Below, one piece after another: positions 46,206-54,947 of a stretch of 64,000 bases of DNA. A program made the translations under genes and the position numbers. The stretch lies in the NCBI GenBank assembly GCA_943331295.2, contig CALQLA020000009.1, positions 1 to 64,000 on the forward strand, written 5' to 3'. The stretch's first letter is position 1; every line of letters begins with the position of its first letter. The notes below the pieces were generated by a model that did not search any database, was not told the DNA's origin, and saw nothing but the letters and a program-made list of their open reading frames with translations. The stretch is from Bordetella parapertussis (GTDB lineage Bacteria; Pseudomonadota; Gammaproteobacteria; Burkholderiales; Casimicrobiaceae).

Positions 46206-47459
46206 CTAATGCGCCCAGGCGTACGGCCCGGCGCCCTTTTCGTCGAGCATCCGCCCTTCGGCGAAGCGCTCCAGCGTGAACGGCGCGTTGAGCGGATGCG
46301 GCTCGTCGCGTGCCATCGTGTGCGCGAGCAGGAAGCCCGAGGCCGGCGTCGCCTTGAACCCGCCGTAGCACCAGCCGCCCGTCATCGACAGGCCCTTGAC
46401 CGGCAGCTTGGCGATGATGGGGCTGCCGTCCATCGTCATGTCCATGATGCCGCCCCAGGTGCGCATCAGCTTGAGGCGGCCGAACGACGGGAACAGCGCG
46501 AGGCACGCGGCGACGACGTGCTCGACGATCGGCAAATTGCCGCGCTGGGCGTAGGAATTGTAGAAATCGAGATCGCCGCCCATCACCAGCTCGCCCTTGT
46601 CGGACTGGCTGATGTAGAAGTGCACGGCGCCGGAGGTGACCACGGTGTCCAGGATCGGCTTGATCGGCTCCGACACCATTGCCTGCAGCACGTGCGATTC
46701 GATCGGCAGCCGCAGTCCGGCCATCGCGGCGACGCGCCCCGAGTGGCCCGCGACGGCGATCCCGATCTTGGGCGTGGCGATGAAACCGCGCGTGGTGTCG
46801 ACGCCGGTGACGGCGCCGTTCTCGATGCGGATGCCGGTGACCTCGCACTGCTGGATGACGTCGACGCCGCGCGCATCGGCGGCGCGCGCGTAGCCCCAGG
46901 CGACCGCGTCGTGGCGCACGGTGCCGCCGCGCGGCTGCAGCAGGCCGCCGTGGATCGGGAAGCGCGCGTCCGGGGAGCAGTCGAGGTTCGGGATCCAGCG
47001 CGCGACCTCGTCGCGCTGCAGGAAGCGGGCGTCGATGCCGTTCAGGCGCATCGCGTTGCCGCGGCGCATCGCCGCGTCCATGTCGGCCGGCGAGTGGACG
47101 AGGTTCAGCACGCCGCGCGCGCTGTACATCACGTTGAAGTTCAGGTCCTCCGACAGGCCCTCCCAGAGCTTCAGCGACAATTCGTAGAAGTGGGCGTTGG
47201 CGTCGAGGTGGTAGTTGGAGCGGACGATCGTGGTGTTGCGGCCGGTGTTGCCGCCGCCCAGCCAGCCTTTTTCCAGCACCGCCACGTTGGTGAGGCCGTG
47301 CTCCTTGGCGAGGTAGTACGCGGTGGCGAGCCCGTGCCCGCCGCCGCCGATGACGACGGCGTCGTCGCGCGGCTTGGGGCTAGGGCTTCGCCACGCGCGC
47401 GGCCAGTGCGCGTGCTGCGAGAGCGCGTTGCGGGCAAGGGAGAAGATCGAATATTTCAA
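46206..47459 (-). CDS. mgdA: N-methylglutamate dehydrogenase subunit A (SoxB-like beta subunit)
   Basis: This 417-residue FAD/FMN subunit oxidises the N-methyl group. It shows a first-strand FAD motif VVIGGGGHGLATAYYLAKEH (from residue ~35), GGGNTGRNTTIVRSNYHLD, and GTVRHDAVAWGYARAAD, whose His183 corresponds to the histidine that carries FMN covalently in sarcosine oxidase beta. I start at TTG 47459 (MKYSIFSLARNAL), which matches the family N-terminus exactly; ATG 47525 would add 22 residues without family support. It heads the minus-strand mgdABCD (soxBDAG-order) unit. Confidence 0.85.
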   Translation of the reverse strand: MKYSIFSLARNALSQHAHWPRAWRSPSPKPRDDAVVIGGGGHGLATAYYLAKEHGLTNVAVLEKGWLGGGNTGRNTTIVRSNYHLDANAHFYELSLKLWEGLSEDLNFNVMYSARGVLNLVHSPADMDAAMRRGNAMRLNGIDARFLQRDEVARWIPNLDCSPDARFPIHGGLLQPRGGTVRHDAVAWGYARAADARGVDVIQQCEVTGIRIENGAVTGVDTTRGFIATPKIGIAVAGHSGRVAAMAGLRLPIESHVLQAMVSEPIKPILDTVVTSGAVHFYISQSDKGELVMGGDLDFYNSYAQRGNLPIVEHVVAACLALFPSFGRLKLMRTWGGIMDMTMDGSPIIAKLPVKGLSMTGGWCYGGFKATPASGFLLAHTMARDEPHPLNAPFTLERFAEGRMLDEKGAGPYAWAH

Positions 47460-47570
47460 GGCAGGTTCGTCCGTTCGGGGCTCAGTGTCGGGCACCGGGC
47501 CGGCGCTGTCACGCGCTTTCGCCACGCCATTAGCGGGGCCGATGGCCGCGTGCAGCGGCGCTTATTGTCG

Positions 47571-47621
47571 CGCGCCGCACCGATGCTGATGCATGCCGCG
47601 CGCCGCACCGGTGCTGATGCA
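47571..47621. repeat. Pair of 23-base direct repeats
   Basis: CGCGCCGCACCGATGCTGAT plus GCA (47571-47593) recurs at 47599-47621 with one mismatch, a 28-base period. The spacing is close to helical phasing (about 2.7 turns). It could be a tandem operator or a simple duplication in the mgdA-soeA divergent region. Confidence 0.6.
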
Positions 47622-47788
47622 CAGTGGTAAAGTATGTATCACGCGAAGAAAAAACAGAAGCGTCCGCGGCCCGATCGCGCGGTCGCGGGCGAGGGGGAGC
47701 GTGTCCGGCGTGCCGGCTTGCGCTACGATGCGCGTCGCCGCGCCGCGCCGTGCGGTGCCGAGGCATCGCGGGCGCGACGCAACCGATT

Positions 47789-47833
47789 CACCGACATCAC
47801 CGACATGACCGATACCGCCGACATGACCGATAC
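47789..47833. repeat. Five degenerate 9-base tandem repeats
   Basis: Five consecutive nonamers (CACCGACAT twice, then GACCGATAC, CGCCGACAT, GACCGATAC) end eight bases before the ATG of the molybdoenzyme gene. They occupy the place where a ribosome binding site should be, and none is evident there. Confidence 0.7.
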
Positions 47834-47841
47834 GCTGCCGG

Positions 47842-50790
47842 ATGCCCACCGTGCCTGACGGCCCCGCGACCACCGCGAAATACCGGGTCATCTCCCCGGT
47901 GCCCCGGTCGGAATCCGGCGCCGGCCTGGAGGTGAAGACGACGACGTGCTACATGTGCGCCTGCCGCTGCGGCATCCGCGTCCACCTGCGCGACGGCGAG
48001 ATCCGGTACATCGACGGCAACCCCGACCATCCGCTCAACAAGGGCGTGATGTGCGCCAAGGGCGCGTCGGGGATCATGAAGCAGCACTCGCCGGCGCGAC
48101 TCACGCAGCCGCTGCTGAGGAAGTCCGGCGCATCGCGCGGCGACTCCGCGTTCGAGGTGATCTCCTGGGAGCGCGCCTTCGCGATCCTCGAGGAGCGGCT
48201 CGCGAAGATCCGCGCGACCGACCCGAAGAAGTTCGCGCTGTTCACCGGCCGCGACCAGATGCAGGCGCTGACCGGCCTGTTCGCGCGCCAGTTCGGCACG
48301 CCGAACTACGCGGCGCACGGCGGCTTCTGCTCGGTCAACATGGCCGCCGGGATGATCTACACGATCGGCGGCTCGTTCTGGGAATTCGGCGGGCCCGACC
48401 TCGACCGGGCGCGCGTGTTCTACATGCTGGGCACCGCCGAGGATCATCACTCGAACCCGCTGAAGATCGCGATCTCGAAGTTCAAGCGCAGCGGGGGGCG
48501 GTTCGTGTCGGTCAACCCGGTGCGCACCGGCTACTCGGCGATCGCCGACGAATGGGTGCCGATCCGCCCCGGCACCGACGGCGCGCTGCTGCTGGCGCTC
48601 ATCAACCGGATCATCGCCACGGGTCTCTACGACCGCGACTTCCTCGTCCGCTACACCAACGCCGGGCAGCTCGTCGACTGCACGGCAGGCACCCCGGACG
48701 AAGGGATGTTCGTCCCCGATGCCAACAGTCCGGTGGTCAACCCGCAGTATCCGCAGAACAAGCTGTGGTGGGACCGCCACACGGGCCGCGCCGTGCCGAC
48801 GCACGCGCCCGGCGCCGATCCGTTCCTCTACGGCGAGTTCACGCTCGACGACGGCCGCCGTGTCAAGCCGTCGTTCCAGCTGCTGGAGGAACGCGTGCGC
48901 GACTGCACGCCGGAATGGGCGGCCGCGATCACCGGCATCCCGGCGGCGACGATCGAGCGGCTCGCCTGCGAGATGGGCATCACCGCGCGCGACCAGAAGA
49001 TCGAGCTGCAGATCCCCTGGACCGATGCCTGGGGCGTCGAGCACGAGACGGTCACCGGCAACCCGGTCGCGTTCCACGCGATGCGCGGGCTCGCCGCGCA
49101 CTCCAACGGCTTCCAGACCGTCCGGTCGCTCGCGATCCTGATGTCGCTGCTGGGAACCATCGACCGGCCGGGCGGATTCCGGCACAAGGCGCCGTTCCCG
49201 CGTGCGATACCGCCCAGCGCGAAGAGCCCGAACAGTCCTGCCGCGATCCAGCCCAACAAGCCGCTGGCGGGCCTGGCGCTCGGCTGGCCGGCGTCGCCCG
49301 ACGATCTCTTCATCGACGACGAAGGGCAGCCGGTTCGGATCGACAAGGGCTTCTCGTGGGAGTACCCGCTGTCGGTGCACGGAATGATGCACAACGTGAT
49401 CACCAACGCCTGCCGCGGCGACCCGTACCGCCTCGATACGCTGATGATCTTCATGGCCAACATGGCGTGGAACTCGACGATGAACACGTCCGAGGTCCGC
49501 AAGATGCTGAACGAGAAGGACGAGGCGGGCGAGTACCGGATCCCGTTCCTCGTTGTCTGCGACGCGTTCCAGTCGGAGATGACCGCCTTCGCCGACCTCG
49601 TGCTGCCCGACACCACGTATCTCGAACGCCACGACGTGATGTCGATGCTCGACCGGCCGATATCGGAGTTCGACGGCCCCGTCGACTCGGTGCGCATCCC
49701 GGTCGTCCCGCCCAAGGGCGAGTGCCGGCCGTTCCAGGACGTGCTGGTCGAGCTTGCCGGGCGCCTCAAGTTCCCCGCGTTCACCACCGCGGAAGGGACG
49801 CCGAAGTACGCCGACTACCGCGACTTCGTGATCCGGTTCGAGACCGAGCCCGGTTCCGGCATCGGCTTCCTTGCCGGCTGGCGCGGCAAGGACGGCAAGG
49901 ACTTCCTCAAGGGCGAGCCCAATCCCAAGCAGTGGGAGATGTACGCGGCCAACAACTGCGTTTTCCACTATCCGCTGCCGCCGTCCTACCAGTACATGCG
50001 CAACTGCAACAAGGGCTACCTCGAGTGGGCGCAGCGCGTGCGGATGCGCCGCTTCGGCGAGCCGATCCTGATCCAGCTCTACTCCGAGGTGATGCAGACG
50101 TTCCGCCTGGCGGCGCGAGGGCAGCGGCCCGGCCGGCAGCCCCCCGCGCACCTGCGCGAGCGCGTCGAGAAATACTTCGACCCGCTGCCGTTCTGGTACG
50201 AGCCGCTGGAGGCCGCGGCGGGCGACCGCGCGCGCTATCCGCTGAACGCGGTGACGCAGCGGCCGATGGCGATGTACCACTCGTGGGACTCGCAGAACGC
50301 CTGGCTGCGCCAGATCCACGCGCACAACTACCTGTTCGTGAACCCGCGCACCGCGCAGGCGGCCGGGATCGCCGACGACGGCTGGATCTGGGTCGAGTCG
50401 CAGTGGGGCAAGGTGCGCTGCATGGCGCGCTACAGCGAGGCGGTGGAGCCCGGCACCGTGTGGACGTGGAACGCGATCGGCAAGGCGACCGGCGCGTGGC
50501 ACCTGGCGGCCGACGCCAACGAGTCGCAGCGCGGCTTCCTGCTCAATCACCTGATCTCCGAGGAACTGCCGGCGCCGGGCGGCGGGAAGATGTCCAACGC
50601 GGATCCGATCACGGGGCAGGCGGCGTGGTACGACGTTCGCGTGCGCATCTATCCCGCGGCGGCCGGCGAGCCCGAGGTCACGTCGCCGCAGTTCGCGCCG
50701 CTCGCGGCGGCGCCGGGAACCTCGCCGCTCAAGCGGCTGTGGCAGGCGTATTTCGCCAACGACGGCGCGCGCGCGAAGGAAGCCCCATGA
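47842..50790 (+). CDS. soeA: Molybdopterin oxidoreductase catalytic subunit (SoeA-like sulfite dehydrogenase)
   Basis: This 982-residue enzyme of the DMSO reductase family carries an N-terminal 4Fe-4S site (TTTCYMCACRCGIRVHL ... NKGVMCAKGASG) and bis-molybdopterin-guanine-dinucleotide segments (FTGRDQMQALTGLFARQFGT, VFYMLGTAEDHHSNPLKIAI, and a C-terminal dinucleotide-binding domain). There is no twin-arginine signal, so it works on the cytoplasmic face, as known for SoeABC, which oxidises sulfite to sulfate and passes electrons to quinone. The CYMCACRCG string and the SoeB/SoeC-like neighbours suit this better than DMSO reductase or formate dehydrogenase. The start lacks a clear binding site; GTG 47851 is possible. 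Sulfite as the substrate is an inference. Confidence 0.72.
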   Translation: MPTVPDGPATTAKYRVISPVPRSESGAGLEVKTTTCYMCACRCGIRVHLRDGEIRYIDGNPDHPLNKGVMCAKGASGIMKQHSPARLTQPLLRKSGASRGDSAFEVISWERAFAILEERLAKIRATDPKKFALFTGRDQMQALTGLFARQFGTPNYAAHGGFCSVNMAAGMIYTIGGSFWEFGGPDLDRARVFYMLGTAEDHHSNPLKIAISKFKRSGGRFVSVNPVRTGYSAIADEWVPIRPGTDGALLLALINRIIATGLYDRDFLVRYTNAGQLVDCTAGTPDEGMFVPDANSPVVNPQYPQNKLWWDRHTGRAVPTHAPGADPFLYGEFTLDDGRRVKPSFQLLEERVRDCTPEWAAAITGIPAATIERLACEMGITARDQKIELQIPWTDAWGVEHETVTGNPVAFHAMRGLAAHSNGFQTVRSLAILMSLLGTIDRPGGFRHKAPFPRAIPPSAKSPNSPAAIQPNKPLAGLALGWPASPDDLFIDDEGQPVRIDKGFSWEYPLSVHGMMHNVITNACRGDPYRLDTLMIFMANMAWNSTMNTSEVRKMLNEKDEAGEYRIPFLVVCDAFQSEMTAFADLVLPDTTYLERHDVMSMLDRPISEFDGPVDSVRIPVVPPKGECRPFQDVLVELAGRLKFPAFTTAEGTPKYADYRDFVIRFETEPGSGIGFLAGWRGKDGKDFLKGEPNPKQWEMYAANNCVFHYPLPPSYQYMRNCNKGYLEWAQRVRMRRFGEPILIQLYSEVMQTFRLAARGQRPGRQPPAHLRERVEKYFDPLPFWYEPLEAAAGDRARYPLNAVTQRPMAMYHSWDSQNAWLRQIHAHNYLFVNPRTAQAAGIADDGWIWVESQWGKVRCMARYSEAVEPGTVWTWNAIGKATGAWHLAADANESQRGFLLNHLISEELPAPGGGKMSNADPITGQAAWYDVRVRIYPAAAGEPEVTSPQFAPLAAAPGTSPLKRLWQAYFANDGARAKEAP

Positions 50791-51518
50791 CACAGCTTGC
50801 CCTGGTGATCGACCTCAACGTCTGCGTGGGCTGCCACGCCTGCGTGACGAGCTGCAAGGAATGGAACACGTCGGGGCAGGCGGGGCCGCTCGTCGACCTC
50901 GAGCCCTACGGCAAGGATCCCACGGGCACGTTCTTCAACCGCGTGCAGACCTTCGAGGTCGGCGAATACCCGGCGACCGAGACCGTCCACTTCCCGAAGT
51001 CCTGCCTGCACTGCGAGGACCCGCCCTGCGTGCCCGTGTGCCCGACCGGGGCGAGCTACAAGCGCAAGGAGGACGGCATCGTCCTCGTCGACTACGACAA
51101 GTGCATCGGCTGCAAGTACTGCGCGTGGGCGTGCCCGTACGGCGCGCGCGAGCTCGACGACAAGCGGCAGGAGATGACCAAGTGCACGCTCTGCGTCGAC
51201 CGCATCTACAACGAGGCGCTGCCGGTGGCCGACCGCAAGCCGGCCTGCGTGATGGCCTGCCCGACCAACGCGCGCCTGTTCGGCGACGTGCACGACCCGG
51301 AGTCGATCGTCTCGCGCGCGATCCAGGAGCGCGGCGGCTACCAGTTGATGCCCGAGTGGGGGACGAGCCCCGCCAACCACTACCTGCCGCGCCGGCGCAC
51401 CGAGGCGAACATCGCGCCGGATCAGGTGGTGCGCGCCGACAATCCGCTGAAGACCGACGGCAAGCGGCCGTTGCCGGCGCTGTCGGAGCCGTCGCTCGAC
51501 GACGCCACGTCGTGGTGA
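50787..51518 (+). CDS. soeB: 4Fe-4S ferredoxin-type electron-transfer subunit (SoeB-like)
   Basis: This 243-residue cytoplasmic subunit carries electrons from the molybdenum subunit to the membrane anchor. Four Cys groups for four Fe-S clusters are visible: NVCVGCHACVTSCKEWN, KSCLHCEDPPCVPVCPTGA, DKCIGCKYCAWACPYGAREL and TKCTLCVDRIYN with ACVMACPTNAR. This is the DmsB/NrfC-type pattern. ATG 50787 overlaps the soeA-like stop (ATGA), so translation is coupled. The C-terminal ~45 residues are a proline- and charge-rich tail. Confidence 0.85.
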   Translation: MTQLALVIDLNVCVGCHACVTSCKEWNTSGQAGPLVDLEPYGKDPTGTFFNRVQTFEVGEYPATETVHFPKSCLHCEDPPCVPVCPTGASYKRKEDGIVLVDYDKCIGCKYCAWACPYGARELDDKRQEMTKCTLCVDRIYNEALPVADRKPACVMACPTNARLFGDVHDPESIVSRAIQERGGYQLMPEWGTSPANHYLPRRRTEANIAPDQVVRADNPLKTDGKRPLPALSEPSLDDATSW

Positions 51519-51561
51519 TCCAAGCCCCCAACCGCGCCCCGCGCCCACGAGTCCGCCGCGC

Positions 51562-52497
51562 ATGAATCCTGCACTCTCCGTGATCTTCCTCACCACGCTG
51601 ATCGGCGCGGGCCAGGGACTCTTCCTCGCGCTGTTCGGCGCCGAGCTCGCAGCGCGCTGGGGCAGCATCGCGCGTCCCGACGCCGTGGGCTTCTTTGCGC
51701 AGGGCGCCGCGCTCGTCGTCGTGCTCGAGGGCCTCGGGCTCGGCGCGTCGTTCCTTCACCTCGGGCGCCCAGAGCGCGCGTGGCGCGCGGCGTCGCAGTG
51801 GCGCACCTCGTGGCTGTCGCGGGAGGTGATCGCGCTGCCGGCGTTCGCGGGGACGAGCCTGCTGTACGGGCTCGCCCACTACCTGGGCTGGGGCGGCACC
51901 ACGCTGCTGGGCTCGCTCGGCGTGCTCGCCTGCGTCGCCCTCTTCGTCTGCACCGGGATGGTCTACGCGTGCATCCGCTTCCTGCAGGAGTGGGCGACGC
52001 CGCTGACGCTGGTCAACTACCTGCTGCTCGGCTGCGCGTCGGGCATGACGCTGGCGGCCGCGTTCAGCACCGTCGCCGCGCCGGACCTCGTCGTCGACTA
52101 CGCGCGGATCGCGGTGGCGCTGACGTTCGCCGGGCTGTGCACGCGCGGCGCGGCGCTCGCGCGCAACGCGCGGCTGCGGCCGAAATCGACGCTGCAGACG
52201 GCGATCGGCATCCGCCATCCGCGCATCGTGCAGATGGCGCAGGGCGCGATGGGCGGCTCGTTCAACACGCGCGAATTCTTCCACGGGAAGTCGCGGCGGT
52301 TCCTGCGGCAGGTGAAGTGGGGATTCCTGCTCTTCGCGTTCGTGCTGCCGATCCTGTTGCTGCTCGCGGGGAGCGGGCGCCCCGTCGTCATCCAGCTCGC
52401 GTTCGCGATCCAGTTCGCCGGGCTGCTGGCGGAGCGCTGGTTCTTCCTCGCGCAGGCGAACCATCCGCAGAACCTGTACTACCAGGCGATTTCCTGA
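51562..52497 (+). CDS. soeC: DmsC-type membrane anchor subunit (SoeC-like)
   Basis: This 311-residue inner-membrane protein has about eight hydrophobic helices (FLTTLIGAGQGLFLALFGAE, SLGVLACVALFVCTGMVYAC, FLLFAFVLPILLLLAGSG). It resembles DmsC/SoeC quinone-binding anchors; MAQGAMGGSFNTREFFHG is a conserved loop. It follows the Fe-S subunit by 43 bases and completes a three-subunit quinone-linked molybdoenzyme. It converges on the livF gene 18 bases downstream. It lacks the haem-ligand histidine pattern of NarI. Confidence 0.85.
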   Translation: MNPALSVIFLTTLIGAGQGLFLALFGAELAARWGSIARPDAVGFFAQGAALVVVLEGLGLGASFLHLGRPERAWRAASQWRTSWLSREVIALPAFAGTSLLYGLAHYLGWGGTTLLGSLGVLACVALFVCTGMVYACIRFLQEWATPLTLVNYLLLGCASGMTLAAAFSTVAAPDLVVDYARIAVALTFAGLCTRGAALARNARLRPKSTLQTAIGIRHPRIVQMAQGAMGGSFNTREFFHGKSRRFLRQVKWGFLLFAFVLPILLLLAGSGRPVVIQLAFAIQFAGLLAERWFFLAQANHPQNLYYQAIS

Positions 52498-52515
52498 GCG
52501 CGGCGGCGGCGCCCG

Positions 52516-53235
52516 TCAGATACCGAGATAGGCCTGCCGGATTCGCGGCTCGTGCATCAGATCTTCGGTGCGGCCGGCGAGTGCAACGCGTCCAGTCTCG
52601 ATCACGACGCCGTGCCTCGCGAGTTCGAACGCAGTCAGCACGTCCTGCTCCACGACGAGGATCGTGACGCCGCTGTCGCGGATCGCGACGAGAGCCTCCG
52701 TCAGCTTTTCCACGGCGCGCGGCGCGAGGCCCAGCGACAACTCGTCGATCATCAGCAGCCTGGGGTTGCCCATCAGGCCTCGAGCGATGGCGCACATCTG
52801 CTGCTCGCCCCCCGACAGCGTCGTCGCGTCCTGGGCTCGGCGCTCCTTCAGGATGGGAAAGAGGCCGTAGACGTGGTCGAGCGACGCCTCCAGATCGCCC
52901 CGGCTGGCGCGGCGTAGGTAGGCGCCGAGGATCAGGTTGTCGCGGACGGGCAGCCCCTTGAACAGGCGGCGACCCTCGGGCACGTGCGCGATCCCGGCGG
53001 CCAGCACCTCGGCCGGGGTCGCCGCCGTGAGATCGCGGCCGGCCAGCGTCACCGAGCCGCCGGACTTGGCGACGACTCCCGAAATGGCCCGGAGCAGGGT
53101 GCTCTTGCCCGCGCCGTTGGAACCGACGATGCAGGTGATTTCGCCGGCGGCGAGCGTGAAGCTCAGCCCCCACAGCACCTGGATCTGCCCGTAGCCCGCG
53201 GCGAGATCCCGCACCTCGAGCAGCGGTTCAGCCAT
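52516..53235 (-). CDS. livF: Branched-chain-type ABC transporter ATPase LivF
   Basis: This 239-residue ATPase has Walker A VGSNGAGKSTLLRAISGV, Q-loop/LivF mark IAHVPEGRRLFKGLPVRDNL, signature LSGGEQQMCAIARGL, Walker B RLLMIDELSLGLAP and ILVVEQDVLTAFELA. The VPEGR string is typical of LivF. It overlaps the livG stop by eight bases and is last in a complete livKHMGF set on the minus strand. The substrate is set by the binding protein at 56.0-57.2 kb and is not known. Confidence 0.9.
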   Translation of the reverse strand: MAEPLLEVRDLAAGYGQIQVLWGLSFTLAAGEITCIVGSNGAGKSTLLRAISGVVAKSGGSVTLAGRDLTAATPAEVLAAGIAHVPEGRRLFKGLPVRDNLILGAYLRRASRGDLEASLDHVYGLFPILKERRAQDATTLSGGEQQMCAIARGLMGNPRLLMIDELSLGLAPRAVEKLTEALVAIRDSGVTILVVEQDVLTAFELARHGVVIETGRVALAGRTEDLMHEPRIRQAYLGI

Positions 53236-53989
53236 TGGCCGCCACCTGCTTGAGGCGTGCCGCGTATTTGGTGCCGAGATACGCCTCGATCACCGTGGGA
53301 TCCGCGGCGACCGTATCGGGCGTCCCATCGGCGATCAGTTCGCCGTGGTGCAGCACCAGCACGCGACTGCAAAGCGTGAACACGACCTTGAGGAGGTGCT
53401 CGATGATCAGGATGGTCACGCCCTTCGCCGCGATGCGGCCCATCAGTTCGAGCGCGCCGTCGATCTCGGCGGTGTTGAGGCCGGCGTTGACTTCGTCGAG
53501 CAGGAGCAGCTTGGGCTGCATCGCCAGGGACTTCGCCAGTTCCAGGCGCTTGCGGGAAGGGAGCGTCAGGGCGGAGGCCATCCTTTCCGCTTCGTGGTCA
53601 AGCCCGACGAACCTCAGGTGCTCGTGCGCCTGCTCCAGCGCGTCGGCGGGGTTGCGCGCGCCGCCGGCGAACAGCGCGCCGGCGGCGACGTTCTGCGCGA
53701 CCGTCATTGCCGGGAAGGGCTGGACGATCTGGAAGGTGCGCGCGATGCCCCGGCGGGCTGCCTCGAACGGCGCCTGCGCCGTTATGTCCTGGCCGAGGTA
53801 GGAGACGCTGCCCGACCCCGCGCGGAGAACACCGGTCACGAGGTTGATCAAGGTCGTCTTGCCGGCGCCGTTGGGCCCGATGAGGCCGATGATCTCGCCG
53901 GGAAACAGCGAGAACGACACGTTGTTGACGGCGATGACGCCGCCGAAGCGGCGGCTCAGGGCGCGCACGTCGAGAAGGGGAGTCGTCAT
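53228..53989 (-). CDS. livG: Branched-chain-type ABC transporter ATPase LivG
   Basis: This 253-residue ATPase is the LivG partner of LivF: Walker A IGPNGAGKTTLINLVTGVLR, ARTFQIVQPFPAMTVAQNVA, signature LTLPSRKRLELAKSLA (LivG proteins often have a degenerate signature), Walker B KLLLLDEVNAGLNTAEIDG and ILIIEHLLKVVFTLC. The string DEVNAGL is less usual than DEPAAGL. The gene is 22 bases after livM and overlaps livF by eight bases. Confidence 0.9.
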   Translation of the reverse strand: MTTPLLDVRALSRRFGGVIAVNNVSFSLFPGEIIGLIGPNGAGKTTLINLVTGVLRAGSGSVSYLGQDITAQAPFEAARRGIARTFQIVQPFPAMTVAQNVAAGALFAGGARNPADALEQAHEHLRFVGLDHEAERMASALTLPSRKRLELAKSLAMQPKLLLLDEVNAGLNTAEIDGALELMGRIAAKGVTILIIEHLLKVVFTLCSRVLVLHHGELIADGTPDTVAADPTVIEAYLGTKYAARLKQVAANG

Positions 53990-54011
53990 GGCGGGCGTGC
54001 GTGTCCGGAGG

Positions 54012-54947
54012 TCAGCGCGCCGGGATCGCGCGACGGCGGAGCCTGATGCTGAGCAGGCCGCCAGGCAGGAAGAAGATGGACAGCACGATCACGATGCCGA
54101 GGACGGCCTGGTTCCAGTCGAGGAAGCGGACCCAGATCGTCTGCTCCATCACCACGAACGCGCAGGCGCCGATGATTGGCCCGAACACGGTGCCGGCGCC
54201 GCCCAGGAGCGCCATCACCGGCACCTTGAGCGTGAGGACGATCGAGAAAGCGTCGCTGGGGCTGATGTAGCCGGTCCAGGACGCGCTGATGGCGCCGACG
54301 GTGCCGCACAGGAGCGCCGACAGCGCGAACGCCGCGCGCTTGTACGCGCTCACGTTGACGCCGAGCGCGTCGGCCGCGTTCTCGTTCTGTTTGATGCAGC
54401 GCAGCCCGAAGCCGAGGCGGCTGCGGTCGAGCAGGGCGGTCATCACGTAGGCGAGGACCATCACACCCTGCATCGCGTACAGGAAGTAGGCGGAAACGGC
54501 CTCCGGCGAGCCGGCGAGGAGATGCACGTTCAGGCCGTTGCCGCCGCCGGTGAGGCTCGACCACGACGACGTGACGAGCCGCAGGATCTCGACGATCGCG
54601 ATCGAGCCGATGGCGAAATAGTGGCCCTTGATGCGCAGGATCGCGAAGCCGAGCAGATACGCGAACACGCCGACGACCACCGTCGCGGCGAGCCACGCGG
54701 CCGGCGCCGGCAGGCCGGCGTTCTGCATCAGGCCGCCGGCATACGACCCCAGCCCGACGAACGCAGCGGTCGAGAACGACGGGTAGCCGGCATAGCCGCC
54801 GATCACGTTCCACGACAGCGCCAGCGCCGAGTACATGCAGGCGAACGTCACGATCTGCATGTAGTAGTTGCCGGCAAACAGCGGCACCAGCGCGACCAGG
54901 ATCGCGAAGGCGGCGAACACCGCGTGTGCGCGGAAATGCCTATTCAT
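54012..54947 (-). CDS. livM: Branched-chain-type ABC transporter permease LivM
   Basis: This 311-residue inner-membrane permease shows the LivM marks ALSWNVIGGYAGYPSFSTAA, FVGLGSYAGGLMQ, FGLRCIKQNENAADALGVNV (EAA-like ATPase contact) and MALLGGAGTVFGPIIGACAF, with about eight to ten membrane segments. The ATG at 54947 overlaps the livH stop by eight bases. It pairs with LivH to form the pore. Confidence 0.92.
   Translation of the reverse strand: MNRHFRAHAVFAAFAILVALVPLFAGNYYMQIVTFACMYSALALSWNVIGGYAGYPSFSTAAFVGLGSYAGGLMQNAGLPAPAAWLAATVVVGVFAYLLGFAILRIKGHYFAIGSIAIVEILRLVTSSWSSLTGGGNGLNVHLLAGSPEAVSAYFLYAMQGVMVLAYVMTALLDRSRLGFGLRCIKQNENAADALGVNVSAYKRAAFALSALLCGTVGAISASWTGYISPSDAFSIVLTLKVPVMALLGGAGTVFGPIIGACAFVVMEQTIWVRFLDWNQAVLGIVIVLSIFFLPGGLLSIRLRRRAIPAR

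Larger units (their letters stand above)
47460..47841. other. Divergent intergenic region between mgdA and soeA-like gene
   Basis: About 380 bases hold no recognisable protein. Features seen are a pair of 23-base direct repeats (47571-47621), an AT-richer segment with the partly symmetrical GTGGTAAAGTATGTATCAC at 47624-47642, which could overlap promoters or an operator, and a 9-base tandem repeat just before the molybdoenzyme start. Small frames here (for example from 47634) are not supported as genes. Confidence 0.5.

Noticed and set aside
42293-47459. Plain sarcosine oxidase soxBDAG
   Set aside because: Subunits are homologous and cannot be told apart by eye; nearby gmaS-mgsABC makes N-methylglutamate dehydrogenase more likely, although sarcosine oxidase stays possible.
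47634-47858. 74-codon ORF with a TD-repeat C-terminus upstream of the molybdoenzyme gene
   Set aside because: No ribosome binding site, Arg-rich low complexity, and the TD repeats derive from the DNA nonamers; it overlaps the next gene's start.
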